DNA of 64,000 nucleotides from Trebonia sp963734665 (GTDB lineage Bacteria; Actinomycetota; Actinomycetes; Streptosporangiales; Streptosporangiaceae): contig CAVTIR010000004.1 of assembly GCA_963734665.1 (NCBI GenBank), positions 1,054,001 through 1,118,000 on the forward strand, read 5' to 3'. The stretch's first letter is position 1; every line of letters begins with the position of its first letter. A model generated the notes under the pieces. It saw nothing but the letters and a program-made list of their open reading frames with translations, was not told the DNA's origin and did not search any database. Shown piece by piece: positions 8,899 through 16,292 of the stretch. Made by a program: the position numbers and the translations under genes.

Positions 8899-9992
8899 AG
8901 GGCGCCGCTCGCCTCAGCCTGCCCGTGATAGCGGGCACCGGGGTCGTCGCGGCCGTCGCCGCGCGGGCCGCCTACACCGCGCTCCGGCGGTACCCGCCGG
9001 CCGGGGAGAAGACCTGGGCCAGGACCAATCACCGCGGTGAGCCCGTCACGCTCCTCGAAGGCCCCGCGGTGACCGCCGGGGCGGTCACCGGGCAGGTCAT
9101 CACCGCCGCGGTCGCCGCCCGGCTGACCGCTGGCCCGGCGGTGACAGGCGGGCATTATCCCGAACGAGTCCGTGTTCTCATCCATCCTCTCGCCATCGCC
9201 GGCCTCGGCGGGGTGGCGTTCGGCGTGCTCGACGACCTGCGCGGCTCGGCCAAGCGCCGCGGCCTGCGTGGCCACCTGGGCGCCCTCGCGCACGGCGAGG
9301 TCACCACGGGCACGGTCAAGCTGGCCGGCCTGGCGGTGACTGGTCTCGGGGCGGCCCTGCTCGAAGGCGGCGACCCGGCCGACGTCGTCATCAACGCCGG
9401 GCTGATCGCGGGCGGCGCGAACCTGCTCAACCTCTTCGACCTCCGCCCCGGCCGCGCCATCAAGGTCGCGACGCTCAGCGCGGCCCTGATCGCGGCCGGC
9501 GGCACCCTCTTTCCCCCTGCTCCCGGTCCCAGCAGAGCGCGAGGGCTGCAGGCCGTTGCCGCGCCCGTCGGGGCCGCGGTTGCGCTGCTGCCCGAGGATC
9601 TTGGCGAGCGGGCAATGCTCGGCGACGCGGGGGCCAACGCGCTCGGCGCGATGCTCGGCGCGGCGGCCGCCCGGACGCTGCCGAGGGCCGCGCGGGCCTG
9701 CCTGCTCGCCGGGATCGTCGCGCTGACCGTGGCGAGCGAGAAGGTCAGCTTCACCAAGGTGATCGCGGCCGCGCCGCCGCTGAACTGGCTCGACATGCTC
9801 GGCCGGCGCCCCGCGCCCCTTGCCGCCCCAGTCCCCGGTGAGACGGCCTCCGCCGACTTGGTCCCCGCGCAGCCCCGGCGCCGGCCCGGTCGGCACCGGC
9901 GCGGCGCGCCCCCTCTTTCTGTCGCTCACTCCTCAGCCCAGGACAGGGGCGCGCGTTTCGGCGCGCGCCCAGGGGTACGACGGGAGCCGTGA
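8895..9992 (+). CDS. MraY/WecA-like polyprenyl-phosphate glycosyl-1-phosphate transferase
   Basis: 365 residues, GTG start inside the previous stop (GTGA). Multiple hydrophobic helices and the cytoplasmic motifs of the MraY/WecA superfamily are visible: GVLDDLRGSAKRRG (the paired Asp), NLFDLRPGRA and LGDAGANALG. Such enzymes load a sugar phosphate onto undecaprenyl phosphate. The usual MraY His-rich C-terminal loop is not evident, so this is a homologue rather than MraY itself. Its place between steB and murJ suggests a lipid-linked cell-envelope intermediate. The last 50 residues are low-complexity Arg/Ala/Pro, and their DNA (near 9935-9970) resembles DNA near 18720-18780. Confidence 0.8.
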   Translation: MKGAARLSLPVIAGTGVVAAVAARAAYTALRRYPPAGEKTWARTNHRGEPVTLLEGPAVTAGAVTGQVITAAVAARLTAGPAVTGGHYPERVRVLIHPLAIAGLGGVAFGVLDDLRGSAKRRGLRGHLGALAHGEVTTGTVKLAGLAVTGLGAALLEGGDPADVVINAGLIAGGANLLNLFDLRPGRAIKVATLSAALIAAGGTLFPPAPGPSRARGLQAVAAPVGAAVALLPEDLGERAMLGDAGANALGAMLGAAAARTLPRAARACLLAGIVALTVASEKVSFTKVIAAAPPLNWLDMLGRRPAPLAAPVPGETASADLVPAQPRRRPGRHRRGAPPLSVAHSSAQDRGARFGARPGVRREP

Positions 9993-11644
9993 CCCGGGAC
10001 TTGGCCGAGCCGGACGCCGCTCGGCGGCGGCGACGGCAGGGCATCGGGCGGGCCGCGGTGATGATCGGGGTCATCACCGTGCTCGCGCGGCTTGTCGGGT
10101 TCGGGCGGCAGGTCGTGTTCGCACACACCGTCGGCACCACCTGCCTCGGCACGGCGTACACGACCGCCAACATGGTGCCGAACATCATCTACGACATCGT
10201 TCTCGGCGGCGCGCTCTCGTCGGTCGTGGTGCCGGTGCTCGCCGGCCCCGCCGGGGGCGCGGCGCCGGCGGCGGGCGCGGAGGCGCGGCGGATCGCGTCG
10301 GCGCTGCTGACCTGGACGGTGGTGCTGCTCGTTCCGGTCAGCGCGGCCCTCGCCCTGGCGGCGCACCCGATCGTCTCCGCCCTGCTGTCCGGCGCGACCG
10401 GCTGCGGCCCCCTCGCCGCGGTCGGCACGCGGATGCTGATCGTCTTCGCGCCGCAGGTGCTGCTGTACGGCCTGGCGGTCGTGCTGTACGGGATCCTGCA
10501 GTCGCACCGGCGCTTCGGCGCGCCGGCCCTGGCGCCGCTGCTGTCGTCGCTGGTAGTGATCGGCGCGTACGCCGCGTTCGGCTCGGTCGGCGGCGCCTAC
10601 GTCAACCGGCTCGGCGAGCTGCCGCCGCTGGCCGAGTACCTGCTGTCCGGCGGAACGACGCTCGGCGTGCTCGCGCTCGTGCTCACCGCCGTCGTTCCGG
10701 CGTGGCGTCTTGGACTCGGCTCGCGCCCGACGCTGCGGTTCCCGCCCGGGATCGCCCCTCGGGTCCGCCGGCTCGCCATCGCCGGGGTGACCACCCTGAT
10801 CGCGCAGGACGCCTCGACCGCCGTGGTCATCGTGCTCGCCAACCACTTCGGCAACAGCGGCGCGCTGGTGATCTACGGGTTCGCGTGGGCCGTGTTCGTG
10901 GTGCCGTTCGCGGTGCTGGCGGTGCCGATCGCGACCAGCGCCTTCCCCGAGCTGTCTACGCATGACGTCGCTGCCGGGGGGTTCGACGTGACCGCCGCCG
11001 CGTCGACGCGGGCTGTCATGGTCGCCTCCTGGCTGGGTGCGGCGATCCTCATCGGCGCGCGCGAGCCGATCGCCCGCGTCTTCGAGTCGCGGTCTCCCGA
11101 GGCGGCAGCGGTCCTCGCCCTGGCCCTCGCCACCTTCGCGCTCGGGCTCGTCGGCTACGGGCTGTCGGCCAACCTGTCCCGCGTCCTGTACGCGCGGCAC
11201 CGCAACCGCGCCCCGGCCCTGGCGATCGCCGGCGGCTGGCTGCTCGTGATCGTCGCGGACGCGGCGATCGTGCCGTTCGTGCCCGCTTACCGCGTGGTGC
11301 CGGTGCTCGGGCTCGGCACCACGTTCGGGCTTACGGTGTCCGGGATCGCGCTGCTGATCTTGGTCCGCCGCGAGTGCGGGCCGGCCGCGCTGCGCGGGGT
11401 GTCGCGGGCGTTCCTCGCCGGGCTCGCCGGGTGCGCGGCCGGCGCGGGGCCGGCTGACGCGGTTTCGTGGGTCGTCTCCTCGGCCGTGCCGGCCTTGCGG
11501 GCCGGGGCGTTCCTGCCCAACGCCGGACTGTCCTTGCTGGTGGCGGTGGTGGTCACGGGCATCTTCGCCGCGGTCGTGCTCCGGCTTGACGGCGGTGACG
11601 TCCGCACCGCGCTGTCCCACCTCCACACCCGGCCCTCGGCGTGA
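9989..11644 (+). CDS. murJ: MurJ/MviN-type lipid II flippase
   Basis: 551 residues, almost entirely hydrophobic helices (about 14) with the MOP/MATE-like MurJ pattern: an amphipathic start, ARLVGFGRQVVFAHTVG in the first helix region, and MVPNIIYDIVLGGALSSVVVP. MurJ moves lipid-linked cell-wall precursor across the membrane. The GTG start overlaps the previous stop (GTGA), the third such junction in a row, so steA to murJ are almost surely one transcription and translation unit. An actinobacterial chromosome often carries more than one murJ-like gene, so this copy may be the one linked to SteAB rather than the essential one. Confidence 0.85.
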   Translation: MTRDLAEPDAARRRRRQGIGRAAVMIGVITVLARLVGFGRQVVFAHTVGTTCLGTAYTTANMVPNIIYDIVLGGALSSVVVPVLAGPAGGAAPAAGAEARRIASALLTWTVVLLVPVSAALALAAHPIVSALLSGATGCGPLAAVGTRMLIVFAPQVLLYGLAVVLYGILQSHRRFGAPALAPLLSSLVVIGAYAAFGSVGGAYVNRLGELPPLAEYLLSGGTTLGVLALVLTAVVPAWRLGLGSRPTLRFPPGIAPRVRRLAIAGVTTLIAQDASTAVVIVLANHFGNSGALVIYGFAWAVFVVPFAVLAVPIATSAFPELSTHDVAAGGFDVTAAASTRAVMVASWLGAAILIGAREPIARVFESRSPEAAAVLALALATFALGLVGYGLSANLSRVLYARHRNRAPALAIAGGWLLVIVADAAIVPFVPAYRVVPVLGLGTTFGLTVSGIALLILVRRECGPAALRGVSRAFLAGLAGCAAGAGPADAVSWVVSSAVPALRAGAFLPNAGLSLLVAVVVTGIFAAVVLRLDGGDVRTALSHLHTRPSA

Positions 11645-11736
11645 CTCGGCCGGCCCTCCGTGCATCAGGGTCCTCGGTCAGGGGCGGGCTGGCGTCGGCT
11701 TTGGCTGATCCCCGGTCCGGTCGCCGTGGGTCGGGC

Positions 11737-11985
11737 GTGGTTGCGGTTTCCCTGCTGTTGTCTGCGGGTTGCCTGTGGTTGCGGTTTGAGACCCCGCCCG
11801 CCGGCTATTGATTGTCTGTGGTTGCGGTTGAAACCCTGTCCTGTCCCTGCGGGTTGTCGGTGGTTGCGGTTAAAACTCTGTCTGTCGGCTGCAGTTCGTC
11901 GGTGGTTGCGGTTACCCCGCAGTTCCTCCGCCGCGGGTCGTCGGTGGTCGCGGTTCACCCAATGCCTGGGGCCGCGGGCTGCCGG
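11737..11985 (+). repeat. Six-unit tandem repeat, period about 42 bases
   Basis: A 12-base core GTGGTTGCGGTT recurs at 11737, 11775, 11818, 11860, 11902 and 11944 (the last as GTGGTCGCGGTT). The final four intervals, from 11818 on, are exactly 42 bases; the first two are 38 and 43. The cores are conserved and the 30 bases between them are not. It fills most of the 418-base gap between murJ and the GT4 gene. 42 bases is 14 codons and the frame is open for some units, but there is no convincing gene. A related CTGTGGTTGC sequence ends the dispersed element near 13320, 24120 and 32475. Confidence 0.8.
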
Positions 11986-12035
11986 GGGGATTACCGCCGG
12001 CGCTCCTTCGGAAGGCCGGCGGCGAATCCCCCCGG
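11982..12035. terminator. Hairpin before the GT4 gene
   Basis: CCGGGGGGATT at 11982-11992 pairs with AATCCCCCCGG at 12025-12035, and inside it CGCCGGC pairs with GCCGGCG around a TTCG loop. There is no T-run. It is placed to end the steA-murJ transcript or to fold in the leader of the GT4 gene, whose start is 28 bases downstream. Confidence 0.5.
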
Positions 12036-12062
12036 CCGCCCTCGCTCGCTGGAGGCATGGGG

Positions 12063-13244
12063 ATGAACTCCGGGGCGGAGTCTCTGCGGGGCGTCACGCT
12101 TGTTCTCGGGACGTCGGCCGGCGGGACGGGGGCGCATGTCCGGATGGTCGCGGCTGGACTCTCCCAGCGTGGGGTCGCGGTGTCGGTGGCTGGGCCGTTG
12201 TCGGCCGATACCCGGTTCTCGTTCTCGGCGCTGCCCTCGGTGTCTTTCTCTGACGTCGAGATTTCCGACCGGCCGCGAGTCGCCGATTTGGCGAGGGTCC
12301 TGCGGCTGCGAAAATTGCTACTCCGCGGTTCTTCTGGCGGTGGGCATGCCGTGCACGCGCATGGGATGCGGGCAGGGGCGTTTACTGTGGTTGCGCTCAT
12401 GCTCGTTCGCCGGGGTCGGCCTCGGGTCGTGGTGACGGTGCATAACGCTCCGCCACCTGGGCGGGGGGTGGGCGCGCTGGTCTATCGCCTGCTTGAGCGG
12501 GTGGTGGCCCGGTGGGCTGACCTGGTGCTCTGCGTCTCGCCTGACCTGGAGGTTCGGATGCGGGCCGCCGGGGCACGGCGGGTGGAGCGGGCGGTTATCG
12601 CGGCACCAGGGGCGGCCCAAGAACCCGCTGTCGCCCCGCTCGTCTCTGATATGCCAGCTTCAGGCGCGTCGGCTGGCGAGGCGGCAGCGGGGCGGCCGGT
12701 TGTGCTCGCGGCCGGGCGGCTCGCCGCGCAGAAGGGGTTCGGGGTGCTGCTTGAGGCGGCCGCCTCCTGGCGGGACCTGGAGCCGATGCCGCTCGTGGTG
12801 ATCGCGGGGGACGGGCCACTGAAAAGGGAACTGCGGGCGCGGGCCGCCGTACTCCGTGCCGCCGCCGTATTCCTCGGGCAGACCGATGACGTTCCAGCGC
12901 GGCTCGCGCAGGCGGCGGTGTTCGTGCTGCCGAGCTACTGGGAGGGGCAGTCGCTCGTGCTCCAGGAGGCGCTGCGCGCGGGTGTGCCCATCGTGGCGAC
13001 GCGGGTCGGCGGGATTCCCCGCCATACCGGCGAGGACGCGGCGCTGCTCGTCCCGCCGGGGGACCCGCAGGCCCTGGCAGGCGCCGTCCGCTCGGTGCTC
13101 ACCGACCAGGCGCTTGCGGCGCGGCTGCGCGCGGCGGCACGGGTGCGGGCCGCCGCGCTTCCCGGGGCGGGGGACGCGGTCACCGCCGTGCTGGCGTCCT
13201 ACGCTGTTCCCCCCGCGGGGGGACGACCCCCCTGCACCCCCTGA
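12063..13244 (+). CDS. GT4-family glycosyltransferase
   Basis: 393 residues. It has a GT-B layout: an N-terminal acceptor-like half (GTSAGGTGAHVRM, HAHGMRAG) and a C-terminal donor-binding half with VLAAGRLAAQKGF, VFVLPSYWEGQSLVLQEA and GVPIVATRVGGIP, which contains the GT4 E-x7-E nucleotide-sugar motif. ATG at 12063 is chosen because GGAGG lies seven bases upstream; the ATG six bases earlier is too close to it. Sugar donor and acceptor are unknown; the position after murJ suggests an envelope glycan or glycolipid. The last ten codons lie within a dispersed repeat copy, so the native C-terminus may have been replaced by the repeat. Confidence 0.85.
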   Translation: MNSGAESLRGVTLVLGTSAGGTGAHVRMVAAGLSQRGVAVSVAGPLSADTRFSFSALPSVSFSDVEISDRPRVADLARVLRLRKLLLRGSSGGGHAVHAHGMRAGAFTVVALMLVRRGRPRVVVTVHNAPPPGRGVGALVYRLLERVVARWADLVLCVSPDLEVRMRAAGARRVERAVIAAPGAAQEPAVAPLVSDMPASGASAGEAAAGRPVVLAAGRLAAQKGFGVLLEAAASWRDLEPMPLVVIAGDGPLKRELRARAAVLRAAAVFLGQTDDVPARLAQAAVFVLPSYWEGQSLVLQEALRAGVPIVATRVGGIPRHTGEDAALLVPPGDPQALAGAVRSVLTDQALAARLRAAARVRAAALPGAGDAVTAVLASYAVPPAGGRPPCTP

Positions 13245-13330
13245 TTATGTGGCGGGGGCTTCGCCCCCCCATCGCCCCCCACGGGAGGACGCCGCAAAAA
13301 GCGCGGCGCCCCCCGCGCTGTGGTTGCGGC
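13209..13330 (+). repeat. Dispersed GC-rich hairpin element, copy A
   Basis: About 120 bases closely matching 32341-32466 (copy B). It contains three hairpins in order: a C/G-run stem around ACGA, GGGGGC-TTC-GCCCCC, and a third stem CGCCGC/GCGGCG around an AAAAA loop. It ends in CCCCGCGCTGTGGTTGCGG. It overlaps the 3' end of the GT4 gene and ends 25 bases before the Nudix gene. Confidence 0.8.
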
Positions 13331-13355
13331 CTCCTCGCTCTGGGATACTTGACTC

Positions 13356-13844
13356 GTGCCACTGACATCAACGTGCCTGTGCCTGCTCACCAGGACCGGC
13401 GGCGACGGCGTGCGCCAGGTGCTGCTCGGGCACAAGAAAACCGGGCTCGGCACTGGCAAGGTCGTCGGGCTCGGCGGCCACATCGAGCCCGGCGAGTCTC
13501 CGGCTGAAGCGGCGGCCCGCGAGGTCAAGGAAGAATCAGGCATCTGCGTCACGCCGGGCGTGCTGCTCAAGGCCGCGCACATTACGTTCCTCTTCCCCGC
13601 GCACCCGTCGTGGGACATGGACGCCGTGGTCTTCACCGCGGCGGACTGGACCGGCGAGGCGGCCGAGTCCGAAGAGATCACGCCCCAGTGGTTCCCGGTC
13701 GCTGCCCTCCCGTTCGACCACATGTGGCAGGACGCGCCTCACTGGCTTCCCCGCGTCCTGTCCGGCGAGCGCCTGACGGCCACCTTCACGTACGCGGATG
13801 ACAACGAAGCCATCGCCTCGGCAACCCTCACCCCGCTGCCCTAG
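13356..13844 (+). CDS. Nudix hydrolase, MTH1-like (8-oxo-dGTP diphosphatase type)
   Basis: 162 residues. The Nudix box is complete: GGHIEPGESPAEAAAREV followed by KEESGI. The stretch just before it (KKTGLGTGKVVGLGGHI) and the WFPVAALPFDHMWQDAPHWLP region resemble the MTH1/NUDT1 group that hydrolyses oxidised purine nucleoside triphosphates, so nucleotide-pool sanitation is the likely role. The start is GTG at 13356. It is in the same direction as the GT4 gene but separated from it by repeat copy A. The substrate is inferred from resemblance only. Confidence 0.82.
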   Translation: MPLTSTCLCLLTRTGGDGVRQVLLGHKKTGLGTGKVVGLGGHIEPGESPAEAAAREVKEESGICVTPGVLLKAAHITFLFPAHPSWDMDAVVFTAADWTGEAAESEEITPQWFPVAALPFDHMWQDAPHWLPRVLSGERLTATFTYADDNEAIASATLTPLP

Positions 13845-13859
13845 CCCGCAAGCATTGCG

Positions 13860-13990
13860 GATAACAGCAAGAAGCGCTCCATGCCGGGCCGACGCCTAAA
13901 GATCTTGGATCATCGGTGTCGCTGTAGCGACCCTATTGATCCAAGATCTTCTTGCCGTCAGCCGGGCCACTTGATAACAGCAAGAAGTGA
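13860..13990. repeat. Direct repeats flanking a perfect long hairpin
   Basis: The 15-mer GATAACAGCAAGAAG occurs at 13860-13874 and 13973-13987. Between them, AAGATCTTGGATCA (13899-13912) pairs perfectly with TGATCCAAGATCTT (13937-13950), and the loop itself contains GTCGCT-GT-AGCGAC. CTTCTTGC at 13948-13955 is an inverted piece of the 15-mer. It sits between the convergent Nudix and glycerate kinase genes, so it may act as a two-way terminator. A third copy of the 15-mer is at 22260. Confidence 0.7.
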
Positions 13991-14017
13991 TACGCGAACG
14001 CTCCAGGGCGGCGCGGG

Positions 14018-15151
14018 TCAGGCGAGCCAGTCGGCCGCGATCCGCTCGGCCAGTCGTTCAACCAGCGGGCCGGCGTCCGCGATGCACCGCTCAAGGTCAG
14101 GCTCGATGTCGGTGAGCGCGTAGGCGCGGTCGATTCCGGCCGCGCGGAGCTGGTCGGCGCTCAGGGTGCAGCGCCCGGCCACCGCGACCACCGGGATGGC
14201 CGGGTCGTGCGCCGCGGCCGCGCGGGCCACCCCGACGGGTGCCTTGCCGTGCAGGGTCTGCGCGTCGAGTGACCCCTCGCCTGTGATCACCAGGCGTGCC
14301 CCGTCCAACCGTGAGCCGAACGACGCCAGCTCTAGCAGCAGCTCGATCCCTGGCCTCATCCGGGCGCCGAGGAAGAGTAGCGCGGCGAACCCGATCCCGC
14401 CGGCCGCGCCGGCGCCGGGTGCGTCCCGCACCGGGAGAGATCCGCCGACGGCGGCTTCCGCGACGTCCGCCCACTGCCGCAGCCCGGCTTCGAGCAGCTC
14501 CACCTCGGAAGGGGACGCCCCCTTCTGCGGCGCGTACACCGCAGCCGCCCCCGATGGCCCGAGCAGCGGGTTGTCCACGTCGGACGCCAGCAGGAACTCC
14601 ACCCCGGACAGGTCACGCAGCCTGGCCAGGTCGAGGGTGTCAAGCCGGGCGAGCGCGGCACCGCCGGGCGGCAGCTCACGGCCTTTGACATCGGTGAGCC
14701 GCGCGCCGAGTGCTTGGACAAGACCTGCGCCGCCGTCAGTGGTGGCCACGCCGCCCACGCCGAGCACGATCCGCTTGGCGCCCATCCGGCGGGCGGTGAG
14801 AATCAGCTCGCCCACGCCCCGGCTGGTCGCGGTCAGCGGCGCGAGCGACCCGGCAGGCAGCAGGGTCAGCCCGCACGCCTGCGCGGCCTCGATGACCGCC
14901 GTATCGTCGCGCAGCGCGTAGGAGGCCGTGACGTTCTTCCCGACGGGGCCGCGTACCCCCAGTTCGATCCGGCGGAACCCGGCGGACACCGCGGCAGCCA
15001 CGGTCCCGTCGCCGCCGTCGGCCACGGGCAGGGACACGACCTCGCCGGCGAACCCCGCGCCGGCGAGCCCGGCCGCCACCCGGTCGGCCACCTCGGCCGC
15101 GGCCAGGGTGCCCTTGAACTTGTCCGGTGCCACGACGATGCGCTCGCCCAT
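14018..15151 (-). CDS. glxK: Glycerate kinase (GlxK/GarK family)
   Basis: 377 residues, usual length for the family. It starts IVVAPDKFKGTLAAAEVADR and has the Gly/Asp-rich LPVADGGDGTV, GVGGVATTDGGAGLVQALG and LVITGEGSLDAQTLHGKAPVGVA signatures. It phosphorylates D-glycerate, most often to 2-phosphoglycerate in this family. The gene is divergent from the arginase-family gene (117 bases apart). With hydroxypyruvate isomerase and allantoicase nearby it suits the last step of glyoxylate use: glyoxylate to tartronate semialdehyde to glycerate to glycolysis. Glyoxylate carboligase and tartronate semialdehyde reductase are not in the window. Confidence 0.92.
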   Translation of the reverse strand: MGERIVVAPDKFKGTLAAAEVADRVAAGLAGAGFAGEVVSLPVADGGDGTVAAAVSAGFRRIELGVRGPVGKNVTASYALRDDTAVIEAAQACGLTLLPAGSLAPLTATSRGVGELILTARRMGAKRIVLGVGGVATTDGGAGLVQALGARLTDVKGRELPPGGAALARLDTLDLARLRDLSGVEFLLASDVDNPLLGPSGAAAVYAPQKGASPSEVELLEAGLRQWADVAEAAVGGSLPVRDAPGAGAAGGIGFAALLFLGARMRPGIELLLELASFGSRLDGARLVITGEGSLDAQTLHGKAPVGVARAAAAHDPAIPVVAVAGRCTLSADQLRAAGIDRAYALTDIEPDLERCIADAGPLVERLAERIAADWLA

Positions 15152-15268
15152 GCCTCAGATTCAAGCACGCCGCGCCCGTCCCGGGGTCACCGAACGCCAA
15201 AGGTGCGCAGCACAAAGACCCGCGTCCCAGGTCGGGCACACCCGCGGCGGACCTGGTACTGTCGCGGA

Positions 15269-16246
15269 ATGCCTGATGGCCAGTCCGAGCCTCGTGTCAC
15301 CGGCAACGGGATTGTCGGCCAGGTCGATGCGACCCAGGTGCCTCGCTACGGCGGTGAGCCGACGTTCGCCCGCCTGCCCCGCCTGGCCGACGTGACGCGC
15401 GCTGATGTCGCGATCCTCGGCGTGCCGTTCGACAGCGGGGTCTCCTACCGGCCCGGCGCCCGCTTCGGCCCCGGCCACATCAGGGAGTCATCACGGCTGC
15501 TCCGCCCGTACAACCCGGCGGCCGGGGTCTCGCCGTTCGCCGTGCAGCAGGTCGCTGACGCGGGCGACCTCGGCGTCAACCCGTTCAGCATCGCCGAGGC
15601 CATCAGCGAGGTCGAGCGCGGCGCGCGCGGACTGCTTGAGCGGGTGCCCCGGCTGCTCACCCTCGGCGGCGACCACACGATCGCCCTCCCGCTGCTGCGC
15701 GCCGTCAGCGCGGTGCACGGCCCGGTCGCCGTCGTCCACTTCGACGCCCACCTGGACACCTGGGACACCTACTTCGGCGCCGCCTACACGCACGGCACCC
15801 CGTTCCGCCGGGCTTTCGAGGAGGGCCTCCTTGACCCGGAAGGCTGCCTGCACGTCGGCATCCGGGGCCCGCTCTACGACGCCGGGGACCTGACCGGCGA
15901 CGCGGCGGTCGGGTTCCAGATCATCCCGGCTGCCGAGGTCGAGTACCTGGGCACCCGGGGCATCATCGAGGCGGTCGCGGACCGCGTCGGCGACCGCCCG
16001 GTCTACGTGAGCGTCGACATCGACGTCCTGGACCCCGCGTTCGCCCCCGGCACGGGCACTCCCGAGGCGGGCGGCCTGACCAGCAGGGAGCTTCTCGCGG
16101 TGCTCCGCTCGTTCGCAGAGCGGAACCTAATCGGCGCGGACATCGTGGAGGTGGCACCCGCCTACGACCACGCCCAGGTCACCGGCATCGCCGCCGCCCA
16201 TGTCGGCTACGAGCTCCTGTCCGCCCTCGCCCTCCGCAAGAATTAA
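15269..16246 (+). CDS. Agmatinase/arginase-family ureohydrolase
   Basis: 325 residues from the ATG at 15269; the frame is open much further upstream but that part overlaps the glycerate kinase gene on the other strand. Mn-binding residues of the arginase fold are all visible: His136 in GGDHTI, Asp159-His161-Asp163 in DAHLD, and Asp250/Asp252 in SVDIDVLDP; GTGTPEAGG follows. It hydrolyses a guanidino compound and releases urea. By sequence it would be called agmatinase (SpeB), but arginase-family annotation is often wrong on substrate, and its place inside an allantoin/glyoxylate block leaves room for guanidine-type or ureido substrates. The upstream Shine-Dalgarno is weak. Confidence 0.85.
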   Translation: MPDGQSEPRVTGNGIVGQVDATQVPRYGGEPTFARLPRLADVTRADVAILGVPFDSGVSYRPGARFGPGHIRESSRLLRPYNPAAGVSPFAVQQVADAGDLGVNPFSIAEAISEVERGARGLLERVPRLLTLGGDHTIALPLLRAVSAVHGPVAVVHFDAHLDTWDTYFGAAYTHGTPFRRAFEEGLLDPEGCLHVGIRGPLYDAGDLTGDAAVGFQIIPAAEVEYLGTRGIIEAVADRVGDRPVYVSVDIDVLDPAFAPGTGTPEAGGLTSRELLAVLRSFAERNLIGADIVEVAPAYDHAQVTGIAAAHVGYELLSALALRKN

Positions 16247-16292
16247 GAACGGCCCCCCGACCGAGAGAACCGGAGGCCCGAGGATCGGCCGG

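Noticed and set aside
11737..11985. CRISPR-like array with 12-base repeats and about 30-base spacers
   Set aside because: The repeat core is far shorter than any CRISPR repeat, spacing is not constant at the left end, and no cas gene is near.
14714..15268. 185-codon N-terminal extension of the arginase-family gene
   Set aside because: It is the antisense of glycerate kinase; the family starts at the ATG at 15269.
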